A stretch of DNA of 7,405 nucleotides from contig JAHFLI010000060.1 of NCBI GenBank assembly GCA_023255615.1, positions 1 to 7,405 on the forward strand. The letters run 5' to 3'. Origin of the DNA: Candidatus Woesearchaeota archaeon (lineage in GTDB: Archaea > Nanobdellota > Nanobdellia > Woesearchaeales > JACQSR01). The notes beneath the pieces are model-generated. The model saw only the letters and a program-made list of their open reading frames with translations. It was not told the origin of the DNA and did not search any database. Shown here in pieces: positions 6,088-7,405 of the stretch. Within the stretch, counting starts at the first letter, position 1. Each line of letters starts with the position of its first letter. The translations under genes were made by a program, and so were the position numbers.

Positions 6088-7340
6088 CGAAACTCTGCTG
6101 AAGTACAGTACATTGGTGGTTTATCGAGGAGGGTTTCAAATATTTCCCAGAAATTCGGAAATGATTTTCTGACACAAAACGGGTTTTGAATGCTCATATG
6201 GTTGATTTTCAATCCCGCAATAGCGAAACTCATGGCCATGCGATGGTCATCGTAAGTATCAATTGACGCTCCGTGAAAAATTCCGGGAGTAATTTCTAGT
6301 CCATCCTTATTTTCTTTTACTTGTGCGCCAATTTTTCTCAGTTCAGTTGCCAACGCGTGAATGCGATCTGTTTCTTTTATTCTTAGATTCGGAACGTTTT
6401 TTATTTTTGTTGTTCCTTTCGCGAAAAGTGCAACAATAGATAATGTCTGCACGATGTCGGGCATCGCATTCATATCAATCGTAATGGCCTTCAATTTTTC
6501 CCCCCGCACTTCAATCCAATTCTTTCCTTTTTTTATCGTGCATCCCATTCTTCTGAGCACATCAGCAAAATGAATATCGCCTTGTTTTGATTGGGAGTTG
6601 ATATTCGTAACTCGCACTGGTTTTCCCATAATGGCGCCAGCAGCTAAAAAGTATGATGCGTTTGAGGCATCGCCTTCAATAGTGTATGACCGTGCCTTAT
6701 ATTTTTGGTTATGTTTAACGATAAACTTTTTGTAATTTTTATTTACCACCTTCACTCCAAAATTTTTCATAATCTCGATTGTGACATCAATATATGGCTT
6801 TGACGCTAGCTCTCCTTTGACGTCAATTTCGACATCCTTTTTTGCGTAGGGTGCAGATAAGAGAATGGAAGAAAAATATTGAGAACTGTTTGATCCATTC
6901 ATGATACATTTCCCACCGTCAAAATCATGGTCGACAACAACAGGAGGACATCTGTTTTTTTTCTGCGATGTTGCGTTCACTCCTAACTGAGAGAGGCCAT
7001 CAAGCAAATCCTGAATTGGTCTTTCGTGCATTCTCTTGCTGCCCGTTATGACTGTTCTTCCCGGAACGAGCGATGCAAACGTCGTCAGAAATCTCATGGC
7101 CGTTCCTGCATTTCCGACAAAGAGATTATCTTTCGGCGCTTTGATTTTTCCACCGTAAACGACGAGCGAATCATCGTGCTCTACAATCGCGACTCCACAC
7201 GCGCGTAATGCCTGAATCATGTAGGTCGTATCATCGCTGACAAGAACTTTTTTTAGAATTGTTTTTCCTTTTGCCAACGCTGCAATAAGTAATGCACGAT
7301 TCGTGTAACTTTTTGATCCTGGGATTTCGATTGTTTTCAT
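6078..7340 (-). CDS. aroA: 3-phosphoshikimate 1-carboxyvinyltransferase (EPSP synthase)
   Basis: Cytoplasmic enzyme that joins phosphoenolpyruvate to shikimate 3-phosphate to give EPSP, the step after shikimate kinase. At 420 residues it is complete. Signatures in order: PGSKSYTNRALL (K10 and R15, substrate binding), GNAGTAMRFL (76-85), RPIQDLLDGL, NSSQYFSSILLSAPYA, EGDASNASYFLA, a MPD with the catalytic Asp in NAMPDIVQTLS, LRIKETDRI, YDDHRMAM, and KSFPNFWEIF near the end. The N-terminus starts about 12 residues closer to the KS motif than in E. coli, so the usual first strand is missing; no earlier start exists because TAA occurs 16 codons upstream. The ATG overlaps the stop of the aroE-like gene (ATGA), so translation is probably coupled. 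It ends stop-to-stop with the fadN-like gene. Confidence 0.96.
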   Translation of the reverse strand: MKTIEIPGSKSYTNRALLIAALAKGKTILKKVLVSDDTTYMIQALRACGVAIVEHDDSLVVYGGKIKAPKDNLFVGNAGTAMRFLTTFASLVPGRTVITGSKRMHERPIQDLLDGLSQLGVNATSQKKNRCPPVVVDHDFDGGKCIMNGSNSSQYFSSILLSAPYAKKDVEIDVKGELASKPYIDVTIEIMKNFGVKVVNKNYKKFIVKHNQKYKARSYTIEGDASNASYFLAAGAIMGKPVRVTNINSQSKQGDIHFADVLRRMGCTIKKGKNWIEVRGEKLKAITIDMNAMPDIVQTLSIVALFAKGTTKIKNVPNLRIKETDRIHALATELRKIGAQVKENKDGLEITPGIFHGASIDTYDDHRMAMSFAIAGLKINHMSIQNPFCVRKSFPNFWEIFETLLDKPPMYCTSAEFRMK

Positions 7341-7405
7341 TTCAAATTCTGGAGAACGATCTTGGTCATTAAAGGAATCGGAGCTTTATATTTTGTCCAC
7401 ATCTC
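7337..7405 (-). CDS. aroE: C-terminal end of a probable shikimate dehydrogenase (partial)
   Basis: The last 22 codons of a gene that enters from the right edge, ending in TGA that overlaps the aroA start as ATGA. The peptide reads EMWTKYKAPIPLM then TKIVLQNLK. It fits the end of AroE proteins, where F-x-x-WTG, an acidic or Pro-rich link and a V/L-M precede the last helix. AroE reduces 3-dehydroshikimate to shikimate with NADPH, just before the AroK step, and an aroE-aroA pairing makes sense. The short length leaves room for error, but the open frame, the ATGA overlap and the pathway context agree. Confidence 0.62.
   Translation of the reverse strand, partial: EMWTKYKAPIPLMTKIVLQNLK

Noticed and set aside
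7384..7395. AAAATATAAAG on the minus strand as an aroA promoter
   Set aside because: It lies inside the aroE-like coding end and would give a start about 22 nt before aroA without a Shine-Dalgarno sequence; the ATGA overlap suggests co-transcription. An internal promoter cannot be excluded.

Overview
The window most likely comes from an archaeon, probably a small-genome AT-rich lineage such as the DPANN group; that placement is tentative because it rests on reading alone. The signs are: (i) an archaeal type IV pilin/archaellin-like protein; (ii) a DUF504 (MJ1316-type) domain; (iii) Shine-Dalgarno sequences of the GGGGTG(A) kind; and (iv) TATA-like boxes centred about 25 nt before five start codons, as expected for leaderless archaeal mRNAs. 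No RNA genes, CRISPR array or transposase gene was seen.

Layout, left to right. At 63-269 (-) lies a 68-residue hypothetical protein with a weakly antitoxin-like look. It is divergent from a cation diffusion facilitator metal exporter (431-1309, +). That gene ends stop-to-stop, with no gap, against a P-loop shikimate kinase (aroK, 1310-1807, -). Next, at 1878-2315 (-), is a two-helix membrane protein with a C-terminal DUF504-like domain. It is transcribed away from a three-gene overlapping cluster (2395-3522, +): a pilin-like surface protein and two small membrane proteins that are tandem duplicates of each other. I see no described function for that cluster.

A large fadN-like 3-hydroxyacyl-CoA dehydrogenase/enoyl-CoA hydratase gene follows (3635-6077, +). 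It has its own promoter and Shine-Dalgarno sequence. One reading-frame break near 3785-3794 separates the start of the NAD-binding domain from the rest. The unit is bracketed by a 13-bp direct repeat, which could mark an insertion. It ends stop-to-stop against aroA (EPSP synthase, 6078-7340, -). Upstream of aroA, overlapping it by ATGA, is the last 22 codons of what looks like aroE (shikimate dehydrogenase), running off the right edge.

Functionally, aroE-aroA and aroK are steps of the shikimate pathway to chorismate, all on the minus strand but interrupted by about 4.3 kb of unrelated genes. The fadN-like enzyme would perform two consecutive beta-oxidation steps. The pilin/membrane cluster and the DUF504 membrane protein form the least understood part of the window.
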